DNA of 64,000 nucleotides from Fibrella aestuarina BUZ 2 (GCF_000331105.1 NC_020054.1:2388813-2452812), one strand, 5' to 3'; numbered from the stretch's first letter, positions 37,779 to 47,131 are shown. The notes: generated from the letters alone by a model not told the origin. Numbers and translations are program-made.

Positions 37779-40354
37779 AATCGCTTTTGCTTCGTTATGC
37801 CGTTTCTGTTCATTACTGCTTATTGGGGGCTGCGGCCAGTTATGGTCAGACAACGCCGCCCCGTACGATGTCGGTAGAGAAAGGAGTCGCCCAGGCCTTG
37901 GCGCAGGCGAGGCGGCAAACCATCAGCCAGTTGGCCTACGCGTTGCGGTTTGAACTACCCGCCCAGAAAAATCAGCCGATTCCGGCGAGCGAAACCATCC
38001 GGTTTACGTGGAAAAAATCGACGGCGCCCCTACAACTGGATTTCAAAGAACAGCCCGATCACCTGCAACGCATCACGGTCAACGGCAAACCCATTCCGAT
38101 CGTGTTTCGCGACGAGCACATCCTGATCGAACCAACGTACCTGCGGGCGGGTGCCAACACGGTGGCCATCCAGTTTACGGCGGGCGATCTCTCGCTGAAC
38201 CGCAACGACGATTACCTCTACACGCTGCTCGTGCCCGACCGCGCCCGCACGGTGTTTCCCTGCTTCGATCAGCCCGATTTGAAAGCATCGTTCCAACTCA
38301 CGCTGACGCTTCCCCGCCCCTGGCAGGCGATGACCAACGGCGCCCTGCGCGACTCAGTCGTAGCGGGCGACCGGAAAACGATGACGTTCCGGCCGTCGGA
38401 AGCCATCAGCACGTACCTGTTTGCGTTTGTGGCGGGGCGTTTCACGGTGGTGACCGACAAACCCGGCAACCGCCCGATGACGCTCTTTCACCGCGAAACC
38501 GACACCACCAAAATCCGGCTGAGTGTGCCGTTCCTGTTCACGTTGCACGCCGATGCGTTGCGGTTTCTGGAGGCCTATACCGCGCGGCCGTACCCGTTCC
38601 ACAAGTTTGATTTTGCCGCCATCCCTGACTTCCAGTATGGTGGAATGGAACATGCCGGGGCCATCGACTACAAGCTATCGAGCCTGTTTCTCGACAACGG
38701 CGCCACCCGCGATCAGCAGATGGCGCGGGCCACACTCATCGCCCACGAAACGGCGCACATGTGGTTTGGCGATCTGGTCACGATGCGGTGGTTCGACGAT
38801 GTGTGGCTGAAAGAGGTCTTTGCCAATTTTATGGCCGATAAGATCGTGGAAACGGCCATGCCGGGGTCGAACTACGACCTGCAATTTGTGGTCGATCACC
38901 TGCCCGCTGCCTACGCCGTCGACCGTACGGAAGGCGCTAACCCCATTGGGCAACCGCTGGCCAATTTGCAGGAGGCCGGGTCGCTCTACGGCGGCATCAT
39001 CTACCACAAAGCCCCGATCATGATGCGGCAGTTGGAGCGGATTATGGGTAAAACCGCCCTGCGCGATGGCCTGCGCGACTACCTGAAGACCTACGCCTTC
39101 GGCAACGCCACCTGGGCCGACCTCATCGCCATTTTGGACGCCCGAACGCCCGTCGATCTGCAAGCCTGGAACCACATCTGGGTCCGCGAAACGGGTCGGC
39201 CTAAGGTGACGTATCAACTCGATCAGCAGGATGGTAAAATCAGTCGCTTTGTGCTCCGGCAATCGGGGGAAGACGGCTCGCCGCGGCAGTGGCCGCAGGG
39301 GTTCGAAGTCGCCCTTGTGTACCCCGATCACGTCGAGGAATTGAGCGTGACCCTGAACGGGGCGGAAGCCAGCCTGCCCGAGGCTGTTGGTAAAGCAGCG
39401 CCCGCTTTCGTGCTGCTCAATTCGTCGGGGCAGGGCTACGGGCTGTTTCAGGTCGATACGGCCATGCTGCGCCGCCTGCCCACGCTGAAAAACCCGGTGA
39501 TGCGGGCGTCAGCTTACATTAATCTCTACGAAAATATGCTGGCGGGGCAGGTCATCAGCCCGGCGCAACTGGCCGAACTGGAACAGGCGCTGCTGACGAC
39601 CGAAACCGAAGAACTGAACCTGCGCCTGCTAACGGGCCACCTTGGCAACCTTGTCTGGAGCTTCACCCGCCCCGAAGGACGACTGGCGCTGGCGACGTCG
39701 GTGGAACAAAGGGCCTGGCAGGCGATGGAGGCGCAACGCACTCCCGGCATGCGCAAGTTGCTGTTTCGGCTCTACCAGCGCGTGGCACTCAGTAAACCCG
39801 CGCAGGACCGGCTCTATGCCATCTGGCGCGACCAGAAAGCCCCGGCGGGTGTTACCCTCACCGAAGACGACTACACGGCGCTAGCCCTCGCACTGGCCGT
39901 GCGCGACTACCCCGCCGATGGCCTGCTGGCCCAGCAACTGGCGCGGATCAAAAACCCGGATCGCCGCAAGCGGCTGCAATTCATGCTGCCCGCCTTATCC
40001 GGTAACGTAGCCGACAGGGATGCGTTTTTTGCGTCGCTGGCCAGTGCCACCAACCGCGAGCACGAAGCCTGGGTGACCGAGGCGTTGGGCTACCTGCACC
40101 ACCCCCTGCGCGCCGCCACGTCGGCCCGGTACCTGCCCCAAAGCCTGGCTCTATTGGAAGAGATTCAACGCACAGGCGACATCTTCTTCCCGGCCTCGTG
40201 GCTGCAATCGACGTTGGGCGCTTACCAGACCCCCGAAACGGCCCAACTCATACGCCGGTTTCTGGCTGAACGCCCCACCTATAATACCCGGTTGCGCGAG
40301 AAACTGCTGCAAGCCGCCGACACCCCCTTCCGAGCCAGTAAGCTACTGTACTGA
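37775..40354 (+). CDS. M1-family aminopeptidase, exported
   Basis: An 859-residue zinc aminopeptidase. A signal peptide precedes 'GQTTPPRTMS'. The exopeptidase motif is 'QYGGMEHAGAI' (GAMEN equivalent, near residue 290) and the zinc site 'HETAHMWFGDLVTMRWFDDVWLKEVFANF' starts near 323 (HExxH-18-E). An ERAP1-like C-terminal helical domain follows. It is the last gene of the dCMP deaminase-AcpH operon and probably trims peptides in the periplasm. A GTCATCC palindrome follows the stop. Confidence 0.92.
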   Translation: MKSLLLRYAVSVHYCLLGAAASYGQTTPPRTMSVEKGVAQALAQARRQTISQLAYALRFELPAQKNQPIPASETIRFTWKKSTAPLQLDFKEQPDHLQRITVNGKPIPIVFRDEHILIEPTYLRAGANTVAIQFTAGDLSLNRNDDYLYTLLVPDRARTVFPCFDQPDLKASFQLTLTLPRPWQAMTNGALRDSVVAGDRKTMTFRPSEAISTYLFAFVAGRFTVVTDKPGNRPMTLFHRETDTTKIRLSVPFLFTLHADALRFLEAYTARPYPFHKFDFAAIPDFQYGGMEHAGAIDYKLSSLFLDNGATRDQQMARATLIAHETAHMWFGDLVTMRWFDDVWLKEVFANFMADKIVETAMPGSNYDLQFVVDHLPAAYAVDRTEGANPIGQPLANLQEAGSLYGGIIYHKAPIMMRQLERIMGKTALRDGLRDYLKTYAFGNATWADLIAILDARTPVDLQAWNHIWVRETGRPKVTYQLDQQDGKISRFVLRQSGEDGSPRQWPQGFEVALVYPDHVEELSVTLNGAEASLPEAVGKAAPAFVLLNSSGQGYGLFQVDTAMLRRLPTLKNPVMRASAYINLYENMLAGQVISPAQLAELEQALLTTETEELNLRLLTGHLGNLVWSFTRPEGRLALATSVEQRAWQAMEAQRTPGMRKLLFRLYQRVALSKPAQDRLYAIWRDQKAPAGVTLTEDDYTALALALAVRDYPADGLLAQQLARIKNPDRRKRLQFMLPALSGNVADRDAFFASLASATNREHEAWVTEALGYLHHPLRAATSARYLPQSLALLEEIQRTGDIFFPASWLQSTLGAYQTPETAQLIRRFLAERPTYNTRLREKLLQAADTPFRASKLLY

Positions 40355-40454
40355 CTGCTTTTGTCATCCCGACGATAGGAGGGATATTAATGTACCACAA
40401 CGCTCAAACAAGGGAACCTCAATATCCCTCCTATCGTCGGGATGACAAAAGCAG
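40355..40454. repeat. GTCATCC palindromic intergenic repeat, copy 3
   Basis: Arms 40355-40388 and 40421-40454 are perfectly complementary over 34 bp with a 32-bp loop. The stem carries GTCATCCCGACGATAGGAGG with TATTAA instead of the CTTGA of copies 1 and 2; both arms share the change. It sits immediately after the M1 peptidase stop. Confidence 0.85.
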
Positions 40455-40503
40455 CCAGATGTCAAAAACGCTATCATCAACCCGTTACCCTCAAACCAAA
40501 CCT

Positions 40504-41532
40504 ATGTACGCACGCTACCTCACCTTGCTGGCTGGCCTGTTCCTCACGCTGAACGGGTTTGCGCAATGGCAACCCCAATCGGTTGGCACCACGGCTCACT
40601 TTCGGTCCATCAGTGTACCCAGCGCCACGGTGGCCTGGATCGGCGGTACCAAAGGCACCTTCGTCCGAACGATCGATGGGGGACGTACCTGGCAGGCCGG
40701 CAACGTACCCAACGCCGACGCCTGTGATTTCCGGGATGTGAAAGCCTTCGACGGCCAGACCGCCTTCCTGATGAGCGCCGGACCCGCCGAAAAGGGTCAG
40801 GCCCGCATCTACAAAACCACCGACGGCGGCCAGACCTGGACCATCCAGTACCAGACCGAGCAGCCGGGCGTCTTTTTCGACAGCATGGATTTCTGGGATC
40901 GGCAGCACGGCATGGCCGTGAGCGACCCCGTGGAAGGCCGGTGGTTTATCGTCAAAACCGACGATGGAGGACGTACCTGGCAGCGTATACCCGCTGCTGC
41001 TTTACCGCCCATGGAACCCAACGAAGCCGCTTTTGCGGCCAGTGGTACCAACCTCATCGTGCAGGGTAGCCAGCACGTCTGGCTCGTGTCGGGTGGAGGA
41101 CCGGCCGGGCGCGTGTTCCGGTCGACCGATCGAGGACGTACCTGGGCCGTCAGTACCACGCCCATTCCCGGCGGCGAGATGACGGGCCCGGTTGGGATGC
41201 AGTTTCAGAACAAAGACGTGGGGATGATTGTCGGCGGCACCTTCAAACCGCAAACCGAACAGCCCCAGCCCAACGCCGCCATCACCCGCGACGGCGGACG
41301 TACCTGGCAGCCAGTCACGCAACTCGACCCGGCGGGGCTCAAAGAATCCGTGGCTTTCCTGCCCGGCAACCGCATTTTGGTGGTTGGCTCGTCGGGAACG
41401 ACGCTGTCGGCCGATGGAGGACGTACCTGGCAGAAACTCGACACCGAACCTTATTATTCGGTAGCCTGCGTGGGGAATACCTGCTACGTCGTCGGCGCCA
41501 AAGGGCGCGTTGCCAAGCGGGTGTTCAAGTAA
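40504..41532 (+). CDS. Secreted BNR/YCF48-like beta-propeller protein
   Basis: A signal peptide ('YLTLLAGLFLTLNGFAQ') is followed by repeated beta-propeller blades with the BNR/sialidase-like motif DGGRTW: 'TIDGGRTWQ', 'TTDGGQTWT', 'TDDGGRTWQ', 'STDRGRTWA', 'TRDGGRTWQ' and 'SADGGRTWQ'. It matches the YCF48-like/WD40-BNR group, exported proteins of unknown role often called oxidoreductase or photosystem assembly-like. I chose ATG 40504; the longer reading starts in a palindrome. Five of the six blades use the same 12-mer DNA word. Confidence 0.9.
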   Translation: MYARYLTLLAGLFLTLNGFAQWQPQSVGTTAHFRSISVPSATVAWIGGTKGTFVRTIDGGRTWQAGNVPNADACDFRDVKAFDGQTAFLMSAGPAEKGQARIYKTTDGGQTWTIQYQTEQPGVFFDSMDFWDRQHGMAVSDPVEGRWFIVKTDDGGRTWQRIPAAALPPMEPNEAAFAASGTNLIVQGSQHVWLVSGGGPAGRVFRSTDRGRTWAVSTTPIPGGEMTGPVGMQFQNKDVGMIVGGTFKPQTEQPQPNAAITRDGGRTWQPVTQLDPAGLKESVAFLPGNRILVVGSSGTTLSADGGRTWQKLDTEPYYSVACVGNTCYVVGAKGRVAKRVFK

Positions 41533-41567
41533 CGCCCGGCTCCTGCCGGGGACACCTAGGTGGGGCG

Positions 41568-42305
41568 TTACGGCAGGGGCGTTACCAGCAGGTTTTTCTG
41601 CTCGATGCGCGACAATTCGGTGAGTTTACCGGCGGCGTATTGCTGGTCGTAATGTTCGACCGAGCTGGTACCGTTCTTAGCACCCTGGTAGTTGATGTAA
41701 TCCTGAAACCGGATACCCCCGACCACAACCGGGTTGATGGCTTTGCGGAACCGCGCCCCGCCTTCGCTGTAGGCTAGGTAATCCATCGTGTGGGTCTTCT
41801 GGTTGAACCAGTAATAAAAGGTGTCGCCGTGGTCTTTGCCGCCACCCTCGGCCCGGAAACGAACCCGAACTTTGTCGTAACGCTGCCCGTCGACGGTGCT
41901 TTCGCCCACGTGTTCGGCGATCACCGCCGGGTCGCGGAGCTTAAACGGCAGCAGCACGAAATAGGCCACCGAGTTGACCGCCCGGCTGTAGCGCCCGTAT
42001 TCTGTCGTGTCCAGAATCTGTAGGCGGCCGTTCAGCGTGCGCCGGAACGACTCGTTGGTCAGTACCTCGCGCACCGTCGTGCCGGTCGAGTCGCGGTGGG
42101 TCCGTTCGTAGTGGAAATGCCCTTTCTGGTGCGCCAGTACCAAATGATAATTCCGGAAGTTGAAAGCGATCTGTTTGTTTTGCCAGGCATCGCCGCCGTG
42201 GGCCTTGATGGCCTGCTCGATGAGGCTCTGGGCTTTATCGTCGGATTGTTGGCAGGTGATCAGCAGAAACAGGGCCGGAAACAGGAGCAGTAGCGCGCGC
42301 GACAT
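41568..42305 (-). CDS. Lipoprotein, DUF6503-like (LolA/lipoprotein-sorting fold)
   Basis: Signal peptide with lipobox 'LLITC' (Cys near residue 18), then 'EQAIKAHGGDAWQNKQIAFNFRNYHL', 'FSYERTH'-like segment, 'FYYWFNQKTHTMDYLAYSE' and 'VVVGGIRFQDYINYQ'. This agrees with the DUF6503 family of Bacteroidota lipoproteins, which resemble outer-membrane lipoprotein-sorting factors. I chose ATG 42305 (MSRALLLLF); the ORF continues 24 codons upstream without a signal-like sequence. It is divergent from holA. Confidence 0.8.
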   Translation of the reverse strand: MSRALLLLFPALFLLITCQQSDDKAQSLIEQAIKAHGGDAWQNKQIAFNFRNYHLVLAHQKGHFHYERTHRDSTGTTVREVLTNESFRRTLNGRLQILDTTEYGRYSRAVNSVAYFVLLPFKLRDPAVIAEHVGESTVDGQRYDKVRVRFRAEGGGKDHGDTFYYWFNQKTHTMDYLAYSEGGARFRKAINPVVVGGIRFQDYINYQGAKNGTSSVEHYDQQYAAGKLTELSRIEQKNLLVTPLP

Positions 42306-42436
42306 ACAGGCAACGGGTGAAGGGTCTGCCGTACCAACACGGGGCCACGGCGCATTTGTTCGGGCCGGACGCGGCATTGGGTCGAAAATTGGTTACGCCG
42401 AAAACGGCAGCGGCCCGACCGCGAAGCCCGACTGCG

Positions 42437-42444
42437 TATCTTTG
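42437..42444 (+). promoter_or_regulatory. -7 promoter element of holA
   Basis: TATCTTTG matches TAnnTTTG exactly. Transcription from about 42450 rules out translation of the long upstream part of the holA reading frame and supports a start at 42463 or 42490. Confidence 0.55.
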
Positions 42445-42489
42445 CAGCCCGGTGCCCGGTTGGTGCACCAGCTGTTAGCCGTTACTGCC

Positions 42490-43509
42490 TTGAGTGCCAC
42501 CGTCGACACCGTTCTGAAAGACATTCGCAATAAGCGCATTGCCCCCGTTTACCTCATCCACGGCGACGAGCCGTATTACCTCGACCGCATCGCCGACGAA
42601 CTGGAGAAGGTGGTTGTGCCGGTTGCCGAACGGGGCTTCAATCAGTTTGTGCTGTTTGGAAAGGATGCCGACGTGGGGGCCGTGCTTAACAACGCGCGCC
42701 GGTATCCGTTCATGGCCGAGCGGCAACTGGTGGTGGTAAAGGAGGCACAGCAACTGGCGGGCATCAAGGAAAAACCGGGGCAGCAACTGCTCGAAAGCTA
42801 CGCCATGGAGCCGCTGGGCAGCACCGTACTGGCCATCTTCCACAATGAACCGCTCGACGAGCGAAAGGCCTGGGTAAAAGCTTTTGCCAATAAAGGCGTA
42901 CTGTTGAATGCCAAGAAGTTATACGATAATAAGCTTGTCGATTGGGTGGGCGACTATTGCCGGGGGCGCGGAGCCAAAATCAGCCCGAAAGCCTGCCAAT
43001 TGCTGGTCGACGCCATCGGGAACGACCTCAAACGCATGGCCGGCGAGGTCGACAAAATCCTGCTGAATCTGCGCGTCGATGAGGAGATTTCGGCCACGAC
43101 CGTCGAGCGGCTGGTGGGCATCAGTAAGGAGTATAACGTGTTTGAACTCCAAAAGGCCCTCACCCAGCGCGACGTAGTCAAGGCCAACCGTATTGTCGAT
43201 TATTTCGGCAAAAACGCCAAAGACAACCCCGCCGTGGTGATCCTGGCGCAGTTGTACCAGTATTTCAGCCGGGTGCTGCTGGTGCAGGCTAGCAAAGACC
43301 AGAGTGAGCGTGGGCTGGCAGCCGTGCTGGGCGTAAACCCCTTCTTCGTGAAGGATTACTTGGCCGCCGCCCGAACGTACCCACTGGTGAAAGTGGCCGA
43401 CATCATCCACGCCATTCGCCGCGCCGACGCCCAGAGCAAAGGCATCGACGCAGCCACGATGACCGAAGCCGATATCCTGAAAGAGCTGGTCTTCGCCATC
43501 CTGCACTGA
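42490..43509 (+). CDS. holA: DNA polymerase III subunit delta
   Basis: The delta subunit opens the sliding clamp in the clamp loader. The product has 'APVYLIHGDEPYYLDRIADEL' at the N-terminus, 'FVLFGKDADVGAVLNNARRYPFMAERQLVVVKEAQQL', and the C-terminal helical 'VFELQKALTQRDVVKANRIVDYFG' and 'YFSRVLL' segments of HolA. Length is 339 residues. No ATG is available: I chose TTG 42490 (LSATVDTVLKDIRN) with GTG 42463 as alternative. The open frame continues to 42160 but the promoter lies inside that stretch. Confidence 0.93.
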   Translation: MSATVDTVLKDIRNKRIAPVYLIHGDEPYYLDRIADELEKVVVPVAERGFNQFVLFGKDADVGAVLNNARRYPFMAERQLVVVKEAQQLAGIKEKPGQQLLESYAMEPLGSTVLAIFHNEPLDERKAWVKAFANKGVLLNAKKLYDNKLVDWVGDYCRGRGAKISPKACQLLVDAIGNDLKRMAGEVDKILLNLRVDEEISATTVERLVGISKEYNVFELQKALTQRDVVKANRIVDYFGKNAKDNPAVVILAQLYQYFSRVLLVQASKDQSERGLAAVLGVNPFFVKDYLAAARTYPLVKVADIIHAIRRADAQSKGIDAATMTEADILKELVFAILH

Positions 43510-43536
43510 CGGCTCCTGGAACGTACCCAGAACGGG

Positions 43537-45069
43537 TCAATTGGTAAAACAGGCGTCGCCTTTTTCGCCCATGTAGGCGCCCCAACGAACCGTTTTGGCG
43601 GGTAACCCACTCAGCGAGCGGCGTGCAAAATAGGTGACGGGCGCTGGCAGCGGGCGCATGACATCCACACCGGGGTAGTTGACCGACGTGGCGCCCAAAG
43701 ACCCATACAGTACGTCGACCGAGCCGTCGTTGTCAAGGTCGCCGATGTAGGGCGTGATGGCGAAATTGGCACCGGGCAGGGCGTCGCTGATGCGCGATTG
43801 GCTGTTATTTCTAAAATCAAACCCGATCAGCTTGCTTTCTACCTTCGACCGCGGTCCGTGCGGGTCGTCGTCTTCGTTCACATTAAGGACCACGTCGTCA
43901 AAACCATCGTCGTTCATATCGAGCGTAAGCGGCGAGCCGTAGGAGAACCCCATCGTAGCGTATTCATGTACCGGCCGGCCCGTAGCCCCATCGAGCAGAA
44001 ACTGGATGCCCCGCCCATAAACCGGGTACGTACCCACGGCGTAGGAGACGAAGAAATCCGGGATGGAATCGTTGCCAGTAAAATACCCGACGGCGGGCAT
44101 GCTGTAGGTTTCGGCGCCCGGCGCCGAAAAGGTCCAAAGTACGCGGTCGGTCTTGCCATCGATGGCCAGAGTACGCGCCGCCACCGTTGTGACGAGGTAA
44201 TCGGGCGTGCCATCGCGGTTCAGGTCACACACCAGCGGGGGCGCTACTATCCCTTTTTTCGCTTCTGTCACCAGCAGTTTGGCGTTGGCGAGGTTGTCGT
44301 GGAAGAGGTCTCCTAGTGTGGCTTTATACAGGCAGCCACCAATGGCTTCGCCGCCCGTACCAAACAAAACCAGCCACTGGGCCGGGTCGCTACCCCGTTT
44401 ACTGATCACGGGCGAGCAGTAGGTTTCTTTGCCGTCGGGCACGCGGGCCTGATGCAGAATGTGGCCCGTACGGGTGCTCAGCAGCAGCAGGCGACCAACG
44501 GGCCGGGGCGATTTGGTGTCCATGATGGTGGCGTCGCCGCCGTTGGCAATCAGTAGGTCGTCGAGGCCATCGGCGTCCTGGTCGGGGATGAGCTGCCCAT
44601 TGGTGAAATTGAACCACCCAGCCCGTTTGTGAGCCATGCTGTCGGTAGCCGTAAAAAATTCCCAGATCAGGTGGCCCGTTTTGCCGTCAATGGCCTGTAA
44701 CTCCGCCGAGCGGCCCCCAATAATGACGTCGGGCGTCTGATCGCGGTTGATGTCGAGAAACGTGGCCGAACCAAATACCTGATTGCGGCCCGGCGTGTGC
44801 CAGAGCAGGTGCCCATCCTGTCCGTCGAAGGCGAGTACCGCCGAGTCGGAGTGCGCCCATTCGGGGCCACCGCCCCCCAGAATGATATCGTTGACGCCGT
44901 CGCCCGTCAGATCTGCGACCCGCGGCGACGACGTTGCCTGGACGCCGGGCAGGGTAATCAGCCAGTCCTTTTTCTTTGTTGTACAACCAATTAACTGAAA
45001 TAGTGTCGCTAAACTACATAGGGTATATATACTTAAAATGTATCGAAAATTTGTAGAATTGCTCATCAT
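43537..45069 (-). CDS. Lipoprotein with FG-GAP / PQQ-like beta-propeller repeats
   Basis: A signal peptide with lipobox 'LIGC' (Cys near residue 29) anchors a 480-residue propeller. Repeats contain calcium-binding-type 'DLTGDGVNDIILGG', 'DINRDQTPDVIIGG', 'DQDADGLDDLLIA', 'DLNRDGTPDYLVT', 'DMNDDGFDDVVLN' and 'DLDNDGSVDVLYG', mixed with 'AFDGQDGHLLWHT' and 'AIDGKTGHLIWEF', the PQQ-propeller type. The mix suggests an outer-membrane or surface-attached binding protein. No partner genes are adjacent. An ATG at 45066 is an alternative start. Confidence 0.87.
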   Translation of the reverse strand: MMSNSTNFRYILSIYTLCSLATLFQLIGCTTKKKDWLITLPGVQATSSPRVADLTGDGVNDIILGGGGPEWAHSDSAVLAFDGQDGHLLWHTPGRNQVFGSATFLDINRDQTPDVIIGGRSAELQAIDGKTGHLIWEFFTATDSMAHKRAGWFNFTNGQLIPDQDADGLDDLLIANGGDATIMDTKSPRPVGRLLLLSTRTGHILHQARVPDGKETYCSPVISKRGSDPAQWLVLFGTGGEAIGGCLYKATLGDLFHDNLANAKLLVTEAKKGIVAPPLVCDLNRDGTPDYLVTTVAARTLAIDGKTDRVLWTFSAPGAETYSMPAVGYFTGNDSIPDFFVSYAVGTYPVYGRGIQFLLDGATGRPVHEYATMGFSYGSPLTLDMNDDGFDDVVLNVNEDDDPHGPRSKVESKLIGFDFRNNSQSRISDALPGANFAITPYIGDLDNDGSVDVLYGSLGATSVNYPGVDVMRPLPAPVTYFARRSLSGLPAKTVRWGAYMGEKGDACFTN

Positions 45070-45095
45070 AACGCGACACTTTACTTGATAATGAT

Positions 45096-45103
45096 CAAAT
45101 ATA
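45096..45103 (-). promoter_or_regulatory. -7 element of the FG-GAP lipoprotein gene
   Basis: On the minus strand TATATTTG fits TAnnTTTG exactly, 26 bases before the start codon. The 45070-45321 spacer otherwise has nothing I can name. Confidence 0.5.
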
Positions 45104-45321
45104 GTGACTGGCTACGGCCAGCGGGGCGCGTATAGGGATGCAGCGTGCGGTAAAAAGTTAACTGGTTGAGTATGCGGATGCTTCGGATAGTAGCAATGCG
45201 CTAGTTGTCAGGCAATTAGAGGTGTAATGACCCAGGCGCTGGTAGACGCTGCTCACCCCGTTTCTCTGCACCATCGACCCGGACTGGGTACGTTGCCTGC
45301 CCGATCGAGGCCACGATTGTG

Positions 45322-45939
45322 TTAGGTAGTCTGCCGATTCCGGGCGTTGAGCTGATTGATATACTGCGCCAACTCAGGTATGGTCAGCACGGCATCGACG
45401 GCTACGCGCTCAATGGCCTGTTGAGGCATGTAGCCGACCTGCGCCGTATCGGGGTGTTGAACGAGCGCCAGGCCACCCGCCCGCTTGATGGCGTCGAGGC
45501 CCTCGGTGCCGTCGGCGTTAGCCCCCGACAGCAATACGCCCACCACCGCCGAACCGTAGACATCGGCCAGCGACTCGAAGGTGACGTCGATGGCGGGGCG
45601 GCTGTAGTGCACTTTTTCTGAATCGTCGAGCGAGAAGCTGCCGTCGCGTTCCAGCAGCAGGTGGTAGTCGGCAGGGGCGAGGTAGATGTGGCCCGGCAAC
45701 AGTTCGGTCTTTTCGTCGGCCTCCTGAACGGGCAACTTCGTTCGGAGTGCCAGCAAGTCGGCGAGGGTGGAGTCGGCGGTGTTTTTGCGGTGCACTACCA
45801 CCACGATGCCGACCGACAGGGGCAGTTGCAGGGCGGGCAGGAGCTGAAGCAGCACGTCGATGCTCCCCGTTGACCCCCCAATCACAACGACCCGATAGCC
45901 CGTTTTTCCTGTACGTTCCATCACCCCACTTTCCGCCAT
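45322..45939 (-). CDS. cheB: CheB-type protein-glutamate methylesterase without receiver
   Basis: The 205 residues are only the catalytic domain of CheB: Ser23 in 'GGSTGS', His50 in 'VVHR' and Asp142 in 'LLSGANADGTEG' are the triad. There is no receiver domain, so activity must be governed by another protein. It overlaps the 3' end of cheR by 19 bp and is the last gene of the block. No chemoreceptors, CheA or CheW are in the window. This CheR-CheB-hybrid-kinase arrangement recurs in Bacteroidota, where the methylated target is not clear. Confidence 0.92.
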   Translation of the reverse strand: MAESGVMERTGKTGYRVVVIGGSTGSIDVLLQLLPALQLPLSVGIVVVVHRKNTADSTLADLLALRTKLPVQEADEKTELLPGHIYLAPADYHLLLERDGSFSLDDSEKVHYSRPAIDVTFESLADVYGSAVVGVLLSGANADGTEGLDAIKRAGGLALVQHPDTAQVGYMPQQAIERVAVDAVLTIPELAQYINQLNARNRQTT

Positions 45940-46730
45940 AGTTTATCACTACCCACTTGCTTGTACTTGGGCTGAATGCTCGAAAAACGGAGCGTTTCTT
46001 TGGCCCCCAACGCCAGGTAGCCGAGTGTGCTCAGGCTGTCGTCGAAAAGCGTCAGGACCCGTTGTTGCAGGTCTTTGTCGAAGTAAATCAGCACGTTGCG
46101 GCACAGGATGAGGTCAAACTCGTTGAACGAGCCGTCAGACACCAGGTTATGGGTTGAATAGACCATGCGGGTGGCCAGTTCCTCATCAAATTTGGCGTGT
46201 CCATAGTGCGCCGTGTAATAGGTCGAGAAGTCCCGATTGCCACCCGACAGGTGGTAATTTTCGGAATACTGTTTCATGCTCGACAACGCAAAAATGCCTT
46301 TGCTCGCCACGGTCAGCACGTCGGGGTTCAGGTCCGTGGCGTAGAGCAGCGCCTTGTGCAGCAACCCGGCTTCGCGGAGCAGAATGGCCATCGAGAACAC
46401 CTCCTCACCGGTTGAGCAGCCCGCGTGCCAGATCCGGATGAACGGTTTGGCCGCCAGGGTAGGCAGCACGTCGGTGCGCAGGCTTTTGTAGAATGACGGG
46501 TCGCGAAACATCTCGGTGACGTTCACCGTCAGTTCGGCCACGAAGCGCTTCAAGTAATCGGCGTCGGAACGGACCCGGTAGCGCAGTTCGGCAAAACTGG
46601 GAAATTTGTCGAGCAGCCACAGCCGGTTGATCCGCCGTTTTAGCGAAGCCCGCGTGTAGCGCGTAAAATCATAGCCCGACAGGTCCATGACGTCCGTTAG
46701 CAGTACATCAACTTGCTCTTCCTCAATCAT
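45921..46730 (-). CDS. cheR: CheR-type protein-glutamate methyltransferase
   Basis: A 269-residue CheR: N-terminal helical domain ('YDFTRYTRASLKRRINRL'), then 'LTVNVTEMFRDPSFYKSLR', the SAM-binding 'IRIWHAGCSTGEEVFSMAILL', 'DLNPDVL' and 'FDLILCRNVLIYFD'. It methylates glutamates, normally on chemoreceptors, with SAM. It lies eight bases after the receiver gene and overlaps cheB by 19 bp. Target unknown, since no receptor is encoded nearby. Confidence 0.94.
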   Translation of the reverse strand: MIEEEQVDVLLTDVMDLSGYDFTRYTRASLKRRINRLWLLDKFPSFAELRYRVRSDADYLKRFVAELTVNVTEMFRDPSFYKSLRTDVLPTLAAKPFIRIWHAGCSTGEEVFSMAILLREAGLLHKALLYATDLNPDVLTVASKGIFALSSMKQYSENYHLSGGNRDFSTYYTAHYGHAKFDEELATRMVYSTHNLVSDGSFNEFDLILCRNVLIYFDKDLQQRVLTLFDDSLSTLGYLALGAKETLRFSSIQPKYKQVGSDKLWRKVG

Positions 46731-46738
46731 AAAGCTGG

Positions 46739-47104
46739 TTAACTACGTGGTAACAAACTCAACAACCGATCCACGTCAATCGGCTTGGCGACGTAATCGG
46801 TAGCACCCGCCTGCAGGCATTTTTCGCGGTCGCCCACCATCGCCTGTGCCGTCACGGCAATGATCGGCAGCTGGCGGCGGCTGTCGATGTTTTTGATACG
46901 GGGAATGGCTTCGTAGCCGTCCATGTCGGGCATCATCATGTCGATCAGGATGGCGTCAACCACTTCATCGGTCTGAAGCAGATGCAGGGCATCCTGGGCA
47001 TTCAGGCACGAGAGGCAATCGAACCCTTTGGCCCGCAGCGTGGCGGTCAGGGCAAAAATATTCCGCGCATCATCGTCGATAATCAAGACTCGTTTCCTGG
47101 TCAT
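46739..47104 (-). CDS. Stand-alone response-regulator receiver
   Basis: A single receiver domain of 121 residues: 'VLIIDDDARN' (acidic pocket), phospho-acceptor Asp55 in 'AILIDMMMPDMDG', Thr in 'IAVTAQAM' and Lys in 'DYVAKPIDVD'. It closely resembles the third receiver of the hybrid kinase encoded 27 bp upstream ('[16 protein letters not shown]'). It may be a diffusible copy that carries the signal or drains phosphate from the kinase. Confidence 0.93.
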   Translation of the reverse strand: MTRKRVLIIDDDARNIFALTATLRAKGFDCLSCLNAQDALHLLQTDEVVDAILIDMMMPDMDGYEAIPRIKNIDSRRQLPIIAVTAQAMVGDREKCLQAGATDYVAKPIDVDRLLSLLPRS

Positions 47105-47131
47105 ATGGTTTGCGAAGCCGATGGCTCGGCG

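Noticed and set aside
42160..42489. Long N-terminal extension of holA
   Set aside because: A TATCTTTG promoter element lies inside it and the sequence is antisense to the lipoprotein gene start; no HolA similarity before LSATVDTV.
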